A model generated the notes under the pieces. That model ran no database searches. It was not told the origin of the DNA and saw only the letters and a list, made by a program, of their open reading frames with translations. Shown here piece by piece: positions 41,440-49,990 of a stretch of DNA of 64,000 bases (the first letter of the stretch is position 1; each line of letters starts with the position of its first letter). The stretch comes from Treponema sp. GTDB taxonomy: Bacteria; Spirochaetota; Spirochaetia; Treponematales; Treponemataceae. The stretch lies in assembly GCA_016293005.1 (NCBI GenBank), contig JAEDFA010000001.1, positions 1-64,000 of the forward strand. The letters are read 5' to 3'. Position numbers and translations under genes: made by a program.

Positions 41440-42885
41440 ATGTCCGAAATGGCGGAAGCTATCCGTGAACTGATTGAACAAAGAGGTTATACAGAAGAAT
41501 CAGTGCGGTTAACAATTGAAAATGCATTAAAGGCTGCGTATAAATCTTTCCATGGAACTTCAGAAAATGCAATCGTAAAATTTGAAGATGATATGTCAGA
41601 TGTTTCGTTATATTCTCGAAAAACAGTTGTAGACGGCGTTTACGATCCTGTAACAGAAATCGAACTTGAAGATGCAAAAGAATACAGCGATGACATAGAA
41701 GTCGGCGATCAAATAGACATTCTTGAAGACCCAAAAGAATATCACAGACGGGATGTTTCAGTTGGAAAACAGCAGGCTCACCTTGGTTTTTCAGAGACTT
41801 TCAAGGAATCTTTATACAATCAGAATAAAGAAAAAGTCGGTCAGGTTATCGTCGGTTATTATCAAAATTCAAAAAACGGCAATATTATAGTTGATGTAGG
41901 AAATGTCGGTAAAGTTGAGGGATTCCTCCCTGTAAAATATCAGTCTCCGCGGGAAAGTTACATAAAGGGCGACAGAATCAAGGCGTATGTTACAGATATA
42001 AAAAAGGCTCAGGGTGCTCTTCAGCTTGTCCTTTCAAGAATTGATCCAAAACTTGTTACAGAAATCCTTTCGGCAGAAGTTGCAGAAATTCAGGAAGGAA
42101 TAGTAACAATTCATAAATGCGTGCGCGAGGCAGGATTCAGAACAAAAATTGCTGTTTCATCTGTCAGGGACGATGTTGACCCGGTTGGTGCCTGCGTCGG
42201 AACAAAAGGAATGCGAATTTCAAATGTAATCCGCGAATTTGACGGAGAAAGAATCGATGTTTTAAAATATGACGATGATCCAATCGTGTTCATAAAAAAT
42301 GCGCTTTCTCCTGCTCAGGTTGAAAAAGTAGTAATTCTTGATGCAGACAAAAAACAGGCTCTTGCAATTGTTGAAGAATCTCAGTTAAGTCTTGCAATCG
42401 GAAAACAGGGAATGAATGTCAGGCTTGCAAACAGGCTCTGTGACTGGAATATTGATGTAAAAACTGTCGAACAGGCAAAAGAACTTGATTTAAGTGATGT
42501 AACTGCAAATCAGGCTGCAATGAGTCTTTTCAATGATGTAGAAGAAGAATCAGATATTACATCAATAAAAGATTTGCCAGGTGTAGATGAAAGGGTCGCT
42601 GAAATTCTTGAATCAAACGGAATTTCAGATTTGAGCGATTTTATGTCTTCTTATGAAAATATATCTGTAGAAGGTGTTTCAAAAGCAGATCTTGAAAAAA
42701 TTTATGACCTTATAAAAGAAAATGTAGAATTTGTTGAAGAGGAGTCAGATTTACAGGAAGAATCTTCACAGCAGGAACAGGAAGAAAAATATTATTGTCC
42801 GGAATGTGGAGCAGAAATTACACTCGACATGACACATTGTCCTAAGTGTGGTGTTGAGTTCGAATTTGAAGAGGACGAGGAATAG
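41440..42885 (+). CDS. nusA: transcription factor NusA with a C-terminal zinc ribbon
   Basis: 481 residues. NusA binds RNA polymerase and modulates pausing, termination and antitermination. Domains: N-terminal domain (1-125), S1 (about 130-200, NIIVDVGNVGKVEGFLP), two KH domains (about 205-345, with VGACVGTKGMRISNV and LAIGKQGMNVRLANRL) and a helix-hairpin-helix segment (SIKDLPGVDERVAEILESNG). After an acidic linker the protein ends in CPECGAEITLDMTHCPKCG, a CxxC-CxxC zinc ribbon not found in standard NusA. Ribosome site GGAGG. Confidence 0.95.
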   Translation: MSEMAEAIRELIEQRGYTEESVRLTIENALKAAYKSFHGTSENAIVKFEDDMSDVSLYSRKTVVDGVYDPVTEIELEDAKEYSDDIEVGDQIDILEDPKEYHRRDVSVGKQQAHLGFSETFKESLYNQNKEKVGQVIVGYYQNSKNGNIIVDVGNVGKVEGFLPVKYQSPRESYIKGDRIKAYVTDIKKAQGALQLVLSRIDPKLVTEILSAEVAEIQEGIVTIHKCVREAGFRTKIAVSSVRDDVDPVGACVGTKGMRISNVIREFDGERIDVLKYDDDPIVFIKNALSPAQVEKVVILDADKKQALAIVEESQLSLAIGKQGMNVRLANRLCDWNIDVKTVEQAKELDLSDVTANQAAMSLFNDVEEESDITSIKDLPGVDERVAEILESNGISDLSDFMSSYENISVEGVSKADLEKIYDLIKENVEFVEEESDLQEESSQQEQEEKYYCPECGAEITLDMTHCPKCGVEFEFEEDEE

Positions 42886-42893
42886 GGTATTAA

Positions 42894-45689
42894 ATGTCCG
42901 AAGAATTAGAAAAGAAACCAAAGGCCGTAGTTCACAAAAAAGTTGTCGATTCTCAGAATCAGCAGGAAAATCAGGGAGCCGCTTCTCAACCTAAAAAGAA
43001 GATAGTTATTGTAAAAAAGAAAAATCCTCAGGTTCCGCAGAATTCGCGTCCAAATTCAAATGTTCGTGTTGTTGCAAAGAAAAACGATGAGACAGAATCT
43101 GAAAAAAAATCAGAATCTCTTGATAAAAATGTATCACAGTCTCAGGTTTCTCAAGTAAATCATGAAACTTCTATTTCGAAAACTGAAACACGCCCTCAAA
43201 ATCAGAGCCGTACGCAGCAGGGAAATAACCAGAATCGAGTTCCGTTTTCATTAAATTCTACACGCCCTAATGTGAAGGCAGGAAATTTAAGCGATTTCGG
43301 AAGGAAAGACAGAAACGGCTTTAATCGCGACAGAAACGGTTTTCAGGGACAAAGACAGAATCGAGAAAATTCTGGTTTTACAGGAACGCAAGCAAGACAG
43401 GGCTATCAGAATCGGGAACGTGATGGAAACCGTCAGTTCCAGAACAGAAACGGTCAGAATTCAAATTTCAACAATCGTCAGGGAAATTTTCAGAATAGAA
43501 ATCAGCAAGGCGCAATGGGACAGAATCGTCAGAATGGTCAGCGTTTTTCAATGTCACAGGGCGGTTTCAAAGGTTCTCTGGCGCAAGGTTCTTCAAATGT
43601 AATTCCGCCAATGATGCAGAACCGAATGTCTACAAAAAAGACTTTTAAAGGCAAAAAACAGGTTTATAACCGCAAGGATGAAGAACAGTATGACGACAAT
43701 CTTTTTGAAACTAAAAAGAAGTCTATAACTCCTGCAGCAGTTGTTCCAAAATCAATTGAAATAATGGAAACTGTTTCTGTTTCTGACCTTGCACGAAAAA
43801 TGAATTTAAAGGCAAATGAAGTTATTGCAAAATTGATGGCTATGGGTATGATGGTTACAATTACTCAGTCAATCGATTCAGATACTGCAACACTTCTTGC
43901 TTCAGAATACGGCTGTGAAGTTAAATTAATCAGTCTTTACGACGAAACCGTAATAGAAGGCGATAAAGATATAGAAGAAAATATGCTTCCTCGCCCTCCG
44001 ATTGTAACTGTAATGGGTCATGTAGACCACGGTAAAACAAAAACTCTCGATGCAATCAGAAAATCTCATGTTGCTGAAGGTGAAGCCGGTGGAATTACCC
44101 AATCAATCGGTGCATATTCGGTAAAAACAGATAAAGGCTCTATTACATTCCTCGATACCCCAGGTCATGAAGCGTTTACAATGATGCGTGCCCGTGGTGC
44201 TCAGGTTACAGATATTGTAGTTTTAGTTGTTGCAGCAGATGACGGTGTGATGCCTCAGACTCTTGAAGCAATTTCTCATGCAAAAGATGCAAAAGTTCCT
44301 ATTATTGTTGCTGTAAATAAATGCGATAAACCGGAAGCAAATCCTGACCGAGTAAAAACTCAGCTTTCAGAACATGGTTTAACTCCTGAAGAATGGGGTG
44401 GGGATACTCAGTATGTTCATATCTCGGCTCTTAAAGGTGAAGGAATCGATGATCTTCTTGATGCAATTTTGCTTCAGGCAGAAATGCTTGAACTTAAGGC
44501 GACTTATGAATGTCGTGCAGAAGGAAAAATTCTTGAATCTAGAATCGATCAGGGGCGTGGCGTAGTTTCTACTGTTATCATTCAAAAAGGTTCTTTACAG
44601 CAGGGAGATCCGTTTGTTGCAGGTATTTTCCAGGGGCATGTAAGGGCAATGTTTGACGATTGCGGAAAAAGAATTCAAAAAGCAGGTCCTTCAACGCCTG
44701 TAGAAGTTCTTGGAATGGCAGAAATGCCGAATGCAGGAGATCCATTCCAGGTTACAGAAACAGAACGCGAAGCCCGTGATATTTCTGCAAAACGCCAGGA
44801 ATTAAAACGCTTTGAAGATGCAAAAGCGGTTAAAAAAGTTACGCTGGAAAACTTTACTGATACAATTAAAAACAGTCAGATTGCAGAATTAAAAGTAATT
44901 ATCAAGGCTGATTTACAGGGTTCTGCCGAAGCTCTAAAGGCATCTCTTGAAAAACTTTCTACAAAAGATATACGCCTTTCAGTAATTCATTCTTCTGCCG
45001 GTGCAATTAATGAATCAGATGTAACTCTTGCGGCAGCCGATTCTAATGCAATTATTATCGGTTTCAATGTTAGACCTACTCCGAAGGCAAAAATTTTGGC
45101 TGACCAGGAAAAGGTTGACATCAGAAAGTACAATATCATTTACAAGTGTGTTGAAGAAATTCAGGCTGCAATGGAAGGAATGCTTCGTCCTGATACAAAA
45201 GAACAGACTATTGGTGGCGTTGAAGTTAGAAATACATTTAAGGTTCCAAAAGTTGGTCTTATTGCAGGATGTTATGTTACTGATGGCTGCGTAAAGAAAA
45301 ACGCTTTTGTAAATCTTGTTAGGGACGGAATCGTAAAATTTACAGGAAAGATTTCTTCTCTCCGCCGATTTAAAGACGATGTAAAAGAAGTTGCAACTGG
45401 TTTTGAATGTGGTATCGGTCTTGAAAACTGGCAGGATATTCAGGTTGGTGATCACCTTGAAATTTTTGAATACATCGAAATTGCAAGAAAACTTGGTGAT
45501 GAACTTCATGATGATCGTGCTGAAAACGAGAAAAAAGCTAAAGAAGCTCAGGAAAAAGCTATGCAGATTGCAGAAGAAGAAAAGGCTCTTGAGGCAGAAA
45601 AACTTTCTCAGGAAAAAGCGCTGGCTAAAGCAAAAAAAGCCGGAAAAGTGCGTGATTTAGGAACTCAATATCCGGGAGATGCAAATTAA
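42894..45689 (+). CDS. infB: translation initiation factor IF-2
   Basis: 931 residues. IF-2 is the GTPase that brings fMet-tRNA to the 30S subunit. The first 270 residues are low complexity, rich in Asn, Gln, Arg, Gly and Phe (NRNGQNSNFNNRQGNFQNRN). The IF-2 N domain follows (VSVSDLARKMNLKANEVI), then the G domain with GHVDHGKTKTLDAIR, DTPGHEAFT and NKCDKPEA, and the C-terminal domains. It ends in a Glu/Lys/Ala coiled tail. The TAATG overlap couples it to rbfA. Confidence 0.96.
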   Translation: MSEELEKKPKAVVHKKVVDSQNQQENQGAASQPKKKIVIVKKKNPQVPQNSRPNSNVRVVAKKNDETESEKKSESLDKNVSQSQVSQVNHETSISKTETRPQNQSRTQQGNNQNRVPFSLNSTRPNVKAGNLSDFGRKDRNGFNRDRNGFQGQRQNRENSGFTGTQARQGYQNRERDGNRQFQNRNGQNSNFNNRQGNFQNRNQQGAMGQNRQNGQRFSMSQGGFKGSLAQGSSNVIPPMMQNRMSTKKTFKGKKQVYNRKDEEQYDDNLFETKKKSITPAAVVPKSIEIMETVSVSDLARKMNLKANEVIAKLMAMGMMVTITQSIDSDTATLLASEYGCEVKLISLYDETVIEGDKDIEENMLPRPPIVTVMGHVDHGKTKTLDAIRKSHVAEGEAGGITQSIGAYSVKTDKGSITFLDTPGHEAFTMMRARGAQVTDIVVLVVAADDGVMPQTLEAISHAKDAKVPIIVAVNKCDKPEANPDRVKTQLSEHGLTPEEWGGDTQYVHISALKGEGIDDLLDAILLQAEMLELKATYECRAEGKILESRIDQGRGVVSTVIIQKGSLQQGDPFVAGIFQGHVRAMFDDCGKRIQKAGPSTPVEVLGMAEMPNAGDPFQVTETEREARDISAKRQELKRFEDAKAVKKVTLENFTDTIKNSQIAELKVIIKADLQGSAEALKASLEKLSTKDIRLSVIHSSAGAINESDVTLAAADSNAIIIGFNVRPTPKAKILADQEKVDIRKYNIIYKCVEEIQAAMEGMLRPDTKEQTIGGVEVRNTFKVPKVGLIAGCYVTDGCVKKNAFVNLVRDGIVKFTGKISSLRRFKDDVKEVATGFECGIGLENWQDIQVGDHLEIFEYIEIARKLGDELHDDRAENEKKAKEAQEKAMQIAEEEKALEAEKLSQEKALAKAKKAGKVRDLGTQYPGDAN

Positions 45690-46126
45690 TGGGTCAATAT
45701 AGAATCGAAAGACTGAACTGTCAGTTACGGGAAGAAATTTCAAATTTGATTCTGCGCGGAGAAATCCGTGACCCGCGTGTAACTGGGAGAAAGGGTGGAA
45801 GTCAGACTCGAAACGATTTAACGCCTTTCCTTTCAGTGAACCGTGTTGAAGTCAGTCAGGATTTGAGCTACGCAAAAGTTTATGTTTCAAGTTTTGCTTC
45901 TGACGGAATGCTTGAAAAAGGTGTTCAGGGACTCAATAATGCAAAAGGTTTTATTCAGACTTCAATTGCTTCAAAACTGCGCATCAGAAAATTTCCTCAG
46001 CTGACTTTTCTTGTAGATTCAGGTATGAAAGAAGGGTTTGGAATGATTCGTAAACTTTCAGAACTTGAAAAAGAAACAAAAGCATGGGAAGAAAGTCATC
46101 CTGAAATGCTTGAACAGGAAGAATAG
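45689..46126 (+). CDS. rbfA: ribosome-binding factor A
   Basis: 145 residues. RbfA is a cold-shock 30S maturation factor. The KH-like core is visible: LREEISNLILRGEIRDPRVT, then VNRVEVSQDLSYAKVYVS and KLRIRKFPQLTFLVDSG. An insert of about 15 residues with a Gly-Gly-Ser-Gln-Thr stretch lies between DPRVT and the second strand, where most RbfA proteins have only a short turn. It starts on the last base of the infB stop codon (TAATG). Confidence 0.92.
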   Translation: MGQYRIERLNCQLREEISNLILRGEIRDPRVTGRKGGSQTRNDLTPFLSVNRVEVSQDLSYAKVYVSSFASDGMLEKGVQGLNNAKGFIQTSIASKLRIRKFPQLTFLVDSGMKEGFGMIRKLSELEKETKAWEESHPEMLEQEE

Positions 46127-46129
46127 TTT

Positions 46130-47215
46130 TTGGAAAAAAATAAAATTGTTTTGCTTTCAAAACTTTCAGGATACACAAGTTTTTCTTCTCTTTATTCTGT
46201 AAAACATGCATTTAATACGCAGAAAGTCGGTCACACGGGAACTCTTGACAGTTTTGCTCAAGGTCTTTTAGTCGTGTGTACCGGAAGCCTTACAAAAATT
46301 GCAGGAAAAATTACAGAATTTAATAAAGTTTATGAGGCAGTTTTAAAATTCGGTGAAGAAACTGATACGCTTGAATGTACGGGAAAAATCATAAAAAAAA
46401 CTGAACTTCCGCTTTTATCAGATTTAAAAAATGCCTTGAAAAAATTTACTGGGGAACTTTTTCAGGTTCCGCCTTTGTACAGTGCTCTTCATGTAGGGGG
46501 AAAGAGGGCAAGTGATGTTGCAAGAAGCGGAAAGTCGGTTGAGCTTCCTGAGCGAATAATAACTGTTTTTGATTCTGAACTTCTTGAAACTTCCTTAACT
46601 CCTGATAATCGTGTTTCAGAAGCAAGGATAAAATTCTCTGTCAGCAAAGGAACTTACATAAGAAGCCTTGCCCGCGATATTGCAGAATTTTCTGGGAGTT
46701 CTGCAACTTTATATGGACTTTACAGAAAGTCTGTCGGAAAATTTAATGCAGAGAATTCAGCCGGTTTTTCACTTTTTAAAGAATTTTCTATAAAATCTGC
46801 ACTTGAAAATGCCAAAAAATTACAGGATTTCCAGAATAAAATAATTCTTCGTGAACAAAAACTTTTTAACGACGGAATTCCTAAAAAGGCATGGAAAGAT
46901 GACGAAGAACTTTTAAATATAAAAAAATCTTTTTTATGTTATGATGAAAAACTTTTTGAAGAAGAAATAATAAAAAAATCTTTGGATTTTACACAGGAAC
47001 TTTCATCGTTATGCGGTTTTGGAAATTTAATTCTTAACAAAGACAGTGAGAAAAGTTTTAAAAACGGAATGAAACTTCACAGTTCAATGTTTACTTCTTC
47101 ACCTTTTTCTATTTCGCAGGAAATTGCTTCTGTTTTTGATTCTGAGAATCGTTTTGCAGGTCTTCTTCAAAAAGACAAAAATGGATATTTTAAATATTCT
47201 TTCGTAATAAATTAA
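46130..47215 (+). CDS. truB: tRNA pseudouridine(55) synthase
   Basis: 361 residues starting with TTG at 46130; AGGAAG lies in the end of rbfA. TruB makes psi55 in the T loop. The catalytic Asp is in GHTGTLDSFAQGLLVV, and LSVSKGTYIRSLARDIAE follows in similar form. It is about 50 residues longer than usual because of a charged insert before a C-terminal PUA-like domain (SEKSFKNGMKLHSS; FDSENRFAGLLQKDKNGYFK). Last gene of the operon. Confidence 0.93.
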   Translation: MEKNKIVLLSKLSGYTSFSSLYSVKHAFNTQKVGHTGTLDSFAQGLLVVCTGSLTKIAGKITEFNKVYEAVLKFGEETDTLECTGKIIKKTELPLLSDLKNALKKFTGELFQVPPLYSALHVGGKRASDVARSGKSVELPERIITVFDSELLETSLTPDNRVSEARIKFSVSKGTYIRSLARDIAEFSGSSATLYGLYRKSVGKFNAENSAGFSLFKEFSIKSALENAKKLQDFQNKIILREQKLFNDGIPKKAWKDDEELLNIKKSFLCYDEKLFEEEIIKKSLDFTQELSSLCGFGNLILNKDSEKSFKNGMKLHSSMFTSSPFSISQEIASVFDSENRFAGLLQKDKNGYFKYSFVIN

Positions 47216-47245
47216 AATTTTCTGTAACACGTTTATTTTCTACAC

Positions 47246-47274
47246 TTGACCGGGTATTTATTGTCCGTTAAAAT
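47246..47274 (+). promoter_or_regulatory. candidate promoter for leaderless bactofilin mRNA
   Basis: TTGACC (47246-47251), 17 bp, TAAAAT (47269-47274), then 7 nt to the ATG at 47282. The in-frame TTG at 47246 is the -35 itself and is rejected as a start. Confidence 0.65.
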
Positions 47275-47281
47275 AAAAAAC

Positions 47282-47641
47282 ATGTACGATGTAAAAGAAA
47301 CTGATTTTTTTGATCTTGAAGATGAAGCTTTCGATACTGTAATTGAACCGGGAATCAAATTCACCGGAAGCATAAAATTTGTAAAACCTTTCATGATAAG
47401 GGGCAAAATCAACGGTAAAATCGATGCTACAAGCGATTTAGTAATAGATTCCAGCGCAGAAGTAAATGCAGATATCAATGTTTCCCGGATTCTTGTAAAA
47501 GGTGTCGTTCATGGAAATATAAATGCAAAGAAACTTGTTTTTGTTTCTTCTTCAGGTGTTGTTGAAGGCGACATTTCTTCAAGTCAAGTTGTTTTAGAAC
47601 CTGGAAGTAATTTTACAGGCCGCTGTACCATGGTGAAATAG
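47282..47641 (+). CDS. bactofilin
   Basis: 119 residues from the ATG at 47282. The core (about residues 25-115) is a right-handed beta helix with repeating Gly and short hydrophobic turns: GSIKFVKPFMIRGKINGKID, then GVVHGNINAKKLVFVSS and GVVEGDISSSQVVLEPG. Bactofilins polymerise without nucleotide and act in cell shape or envelope organisation. The N-terminal 20 residues are acidic. No Shine-Dalgarno sequence. The next gene starts one codon after its stop. Confidence 0.9.
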   Translation: MYDVKETDFFDLEDEAFDTVIEPGIKFTGSIKFVKPFMIRGKINGKIDATSDLVIDSSAEVNADINVSRILVKGVVHGNINAKKLVFVSSSGVVEGDISSSQVVLEPGSNFTGRCTMVK

Positions 47642-48265
47642 ATGAAAAAGTTTTCTGTTTTTTTATTATTTGTCTTTGTTTTTTTTAATCCTTCATTTTC
47701 TCAGACAAAACAGGATGCCCTTGTTCTCTATAATAATGGAAAATTTCGCGAGGCCATTTTAGTTTGTGAAGCTGAATTACAAGAAAATCCAAATCGCATT
47801 GAAAGTTATGTAGTAATGTGCTGGTCACTTGTAAAAAACAAGCAGTACAATGAAGCAGAAATTCGTGCTCTTGATGGGTTAAAGATAAGCCAGTACGACC
47901 TTCGGTTAATAGAAATCTTAGGTGAAGCGCGGTATTACCTTGGAAAAAATCAGGCTGCAATGGAACAATTTGAACGCTATGTTGCAAATGCTCCTGAAAG
48001 CGGAAGTCGTGTTGGTTCTGCCTATTATTTTATGGGAGAAATTTATATTCGTCAGGCAAAATATCAGCATGCAGATATGGCTTTTACGGCTGCTGTAAAA
48101 AAAGAACCTCTTCTTGATAAATGGTGGGTGCGTCTTGGTTATGCTCGCGAAATGGCAAAAAATTATTACGAAGCAATGGACGCTTACGATGAAGCATTGC
48201 GCCTAAATTCTTCTAGTATTGATGCTGAACGCGGTCGGAGTCGGGTTTCTGCAAAACTTCAGTAG
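47642..48265 (+). CDS. exported TPR protein
   Basis: 207 residues. A signal peptide (residues 1-20, VFLLFVFVFFNPSFS) precedes four to five TPR units, for example VLYNNGKFREAILVCEAELQ (about 29-48), GKNQAAMEQFERYV (about 99-112) and ARSMAKNYYEAMDAYDEALR-like repeats near the end. Probably periplasmic. It follows bactofilin directly, the two stop and start codons being adjacent, so the pair may share a role in envelope organisation. Confidence 0.82.
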   Translation: MKKFSVFLLFVFVFFNPSFSQTKQDALVLYNNGKFREAILVCEAELQENPNRIESYVVMCWSLVKNKQYNEAEIRALDGLKISQYDLRLIEILGEARYYLGKNQAAMEQFERYVANAPESGSRVGSAYYFMGEIYIRQAKYQHADMAFTAAVKKEPLLDKWWVRLGYAREMAKNYYEAMDAYDEALRLNSSSIDAERGRSRVSAKLQ

Positions 48266-48277
48266 TCTTTAGTTCTT

Positions 48278-49717
48278 ATGGATGTAATTTTTTTTACTGT
48301 AGGCTGCCGGCTTAATCAGATTGAAAGTGAAAGTGCTGCCCGTTTTTTCGTGGAAAAATCTTTTTCTGTTTCTCTTGTTCCTTTAAATGCAAAAAGTCCG
48401 GTCGATTATGACACTCAGCTTGCTGTTATAAATACTTGCGCAGTTACTCAAAAAGCGGAACAAAAGGACAGGCGCATGATTCGTCTTATTCTTGAAAAAT
48501 GTCCTAATGCCTGTGTTGTAGTAACCGGCTGTTATGCTCAACTTTCAAAACCTCAGATTCTTTCAATAAATTCAAGGATTGCAGTTTTAAAAGGTCTTTT
48601 AAAAAGCCGGATTACTGAAGTATCATCTCTCTTGCAAAAGCAGATAGAAAATTCGCCTGAAAAACGCATTAATCCTGTAGAATTTGCAGAATTTTTAAAC
48701 GAAAAAATTTTTTCATCTAGCGAAAATTCTGTAAAAGTAAGTGAAAATCCTTTTAAACTTTCAACAGATTCTTTTCTTGCTCATTCACGGCCTTCTATAA
48801 AAATTCAGGACGGTTGTAATTCTTCTTGTTCGTATTGTACGATTCATATTGCACGCGGCTCTTCGGTAAGCCTTTCTCCGTCGGAAGTTGTCATGCGTGT
48901 GTTAAATCTTGAAAAATCCGGTTATGCGGAAGTTGTTTTTACTACGGTAAATATAAGTCAATACCGTGGAGAATACAATGGTGAAATTCTTGATTTTCCG
49001 CATCTTCTTGATTTGTGCATAAAAAAAACTTCAAAAATCGCATTCAGAATTTCAAGTCTTTACCCGGAAGTTATCGATGATTTTTTTTGCAGCGTAATTT
49101 CTTCAAGTCGCGTAAGACCTCATTTTCACATTTCAGTTCAATCAGGAAGCAACAAAATTCTTTCGGCAATGGGACGAAAATATTTACGCGAAGATGTCAT
49201 TGAAGCGTGCCGAAAATTAAACGACGCAAAACTAAATCCTTTTATCGCTTCTGATATAATTACAGGTTTCCCAGGTGAAACTGATGAAGATTTTGCTCTT
49301 ACGATGGATTTGTGCAGAAAATGCAATTTTTCCTATGTTCATGTTTTTCCGTTCAGTGAAAGAAAAAATACTCCTGCTTCGACTATGAAAAATAAAGTTC
49401 CGCAGTATGTTCGGGATGAAAGGGCAAAAAAGCTTTCTCTGCTTGCTCTAAAAAATAAAGAAGAATACATAAAAAAATGTGAAAATAAAGTTTTCGACGC
49501 AGTTCTTGAAACGGTAAAAGACGAAATGTATAAAATTCTTCCTTCAGGTAAAAAAGTTTTTCATGCCGTAACTGAAAATTTTCTTCACTGCATGATAACA
49601 GCTGAAAAAGATTTTGATGCGCCGCCTCAAGGCTCTTCTGTAAAATTGAGAATTCTTCCAGATTCAGTTTTTAACTTATCCGAGTCAGAAATCGAAGTGG
49701 AAGCGGAATTCGTGTAA
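48278..49717 (+). CDS. mtaB: tRNA t6A37 methylthiotransferase (MtaB)
   Basis: 479 residues. MtaB converts t6A37 to ms2t6A in tRNAs reading ANN codons. The N-terminal UPF0004 domain has VGCRLNQIESESAARFF and VINTCAVTQKAEQKDRR; the radical-SAM motif is DGCNSSCSYCTIHIARG (CxxxCxxC); the TRAM region is at the C-terminus. The N-terminal motifs favour MtaB over MiaB. An insert of about 40 residues precedes the radical-SAM domain. It complements tsaE/tsaB at 4528-5722. There is no clear ribosome site. Confidence 0.9.
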   Translation: MDVIFFTVGCRLNQIESESAARFFVEKSFSVSLVPLNAKSPVDYDTQLAVINTCAVTQKAEQKDRRMIRLILEKCPNACVVVTGCYAQLSKPQILSINSRIAVLKGLLKSRITEVSSLLQKQIENSPEKRINPVEFAEFLNEKIFSSSENSVKVSENPFKLSTDSFLAHSRPSIKIQDGCNSSCSYCTIHIARGSSVSLSPSEVVMRVLNLEKSGYAEVVFTTVNISQYRGEYNGEILDFPHLLDLCIKKTSKIAFRISSLYPEVIDDFFCSVISSSRVRPHFHISVQSGSNKILSAMGRKYLREDVIEACRKLNDAKLNPFIASDIITGFPGETDEDFALTMDLCRKCNFSYVHVFPFSERKNTPASTMKNKVPQYVRDERAKKLSLLALKNKEEYIKKCENKVFDAVLETVKDEMYKILPSGKKVFHAVTENFLHCMITAEKDFDAPPQGSSVKLRILPDSVFNLSESEIEVEAEFV

Positions 49718-49757
49718 TTCTTTTTAAATAAAAATCAAATTTTTAAAGTTTTTTCTA

Positions 49758-49786
49758 TTGATTAAAAATTAATTTTATTATATTAT
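49758..49786 (+). promoter_or_regulatory. promoter of tRNA-Pro
   Basis: TTGATT (49758-49763), 17 bp, TATTAT (49781-49786). The tRNA 5' end is 14 nt downstream of the -10. Confidence 0.68.
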
Positions 49787-49799
49787 GAAAAACATCAAC

Positions 49800-49871
49800 G
49801 GGATGTAGCGCAGCTGGTAGCGCATCTGGTTTGGGACCAGGGTGTCGCAGGTTCAAATCCTGTCATCCCGA
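49800..49871 (+). tRNA. tRNA-Pro (TGG)
   Basis: A full cloverleaf: acceptor CGGGATG paired with CATCCCG, D arm GCGCAGCTGGTAGCGC, anticodon stem CTGGT/ACCAG with loop TTTGGGA (anticodon TGG), T loop GTTCAAATC and A73. CCA is not encoded. Confidence 0.95.
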
Positions 49872-49872
49872 T

Positions 49873-49906
49873 AAAGGCTTTCTTAATTTTTGAGAGAGCC
49901 TTTTTT
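49873..49906 (+). terminator. intrinsic terminator after tRNA-Pro
   Basis: AAAGGCTTTCT and AGAGAGCCTTT form an 11-bp stem with one G-U pair, followed by a T run to 49906. It isolates the tRNA from the rnf operon. Confidence 0.85.
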
Positions 49907-49954
49907 ATTTTAAATCGCGTAAAAGTTTTTTTAATTTTTTTCGCTGTAAACTGT

Positions 49955-49983
49955 TTTACAATTCTTTGCTATTGCAGTAGAAT
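49955..49983 (+). promoter_or_regulatory. candidate promoter of the rnf operon, leaderless start of rnfC
   Basis: TTTACA (49955-49960), 17 bp, TAGAAT (49978-49983), then 7 nt to the rnfC ATG at 49991. The 7 nt (AATTCCT) hold no ribosome site. Confidence 0.6.
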
Positions 49984-49990
49984 AATTCCT

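Noticed and set aside
45015..45509. 164-codon minus-strand frame inside infB
   Set aside because: It opposes the highly conserved IF-2 C-terminal domains; composition is that of an antisense shadow.
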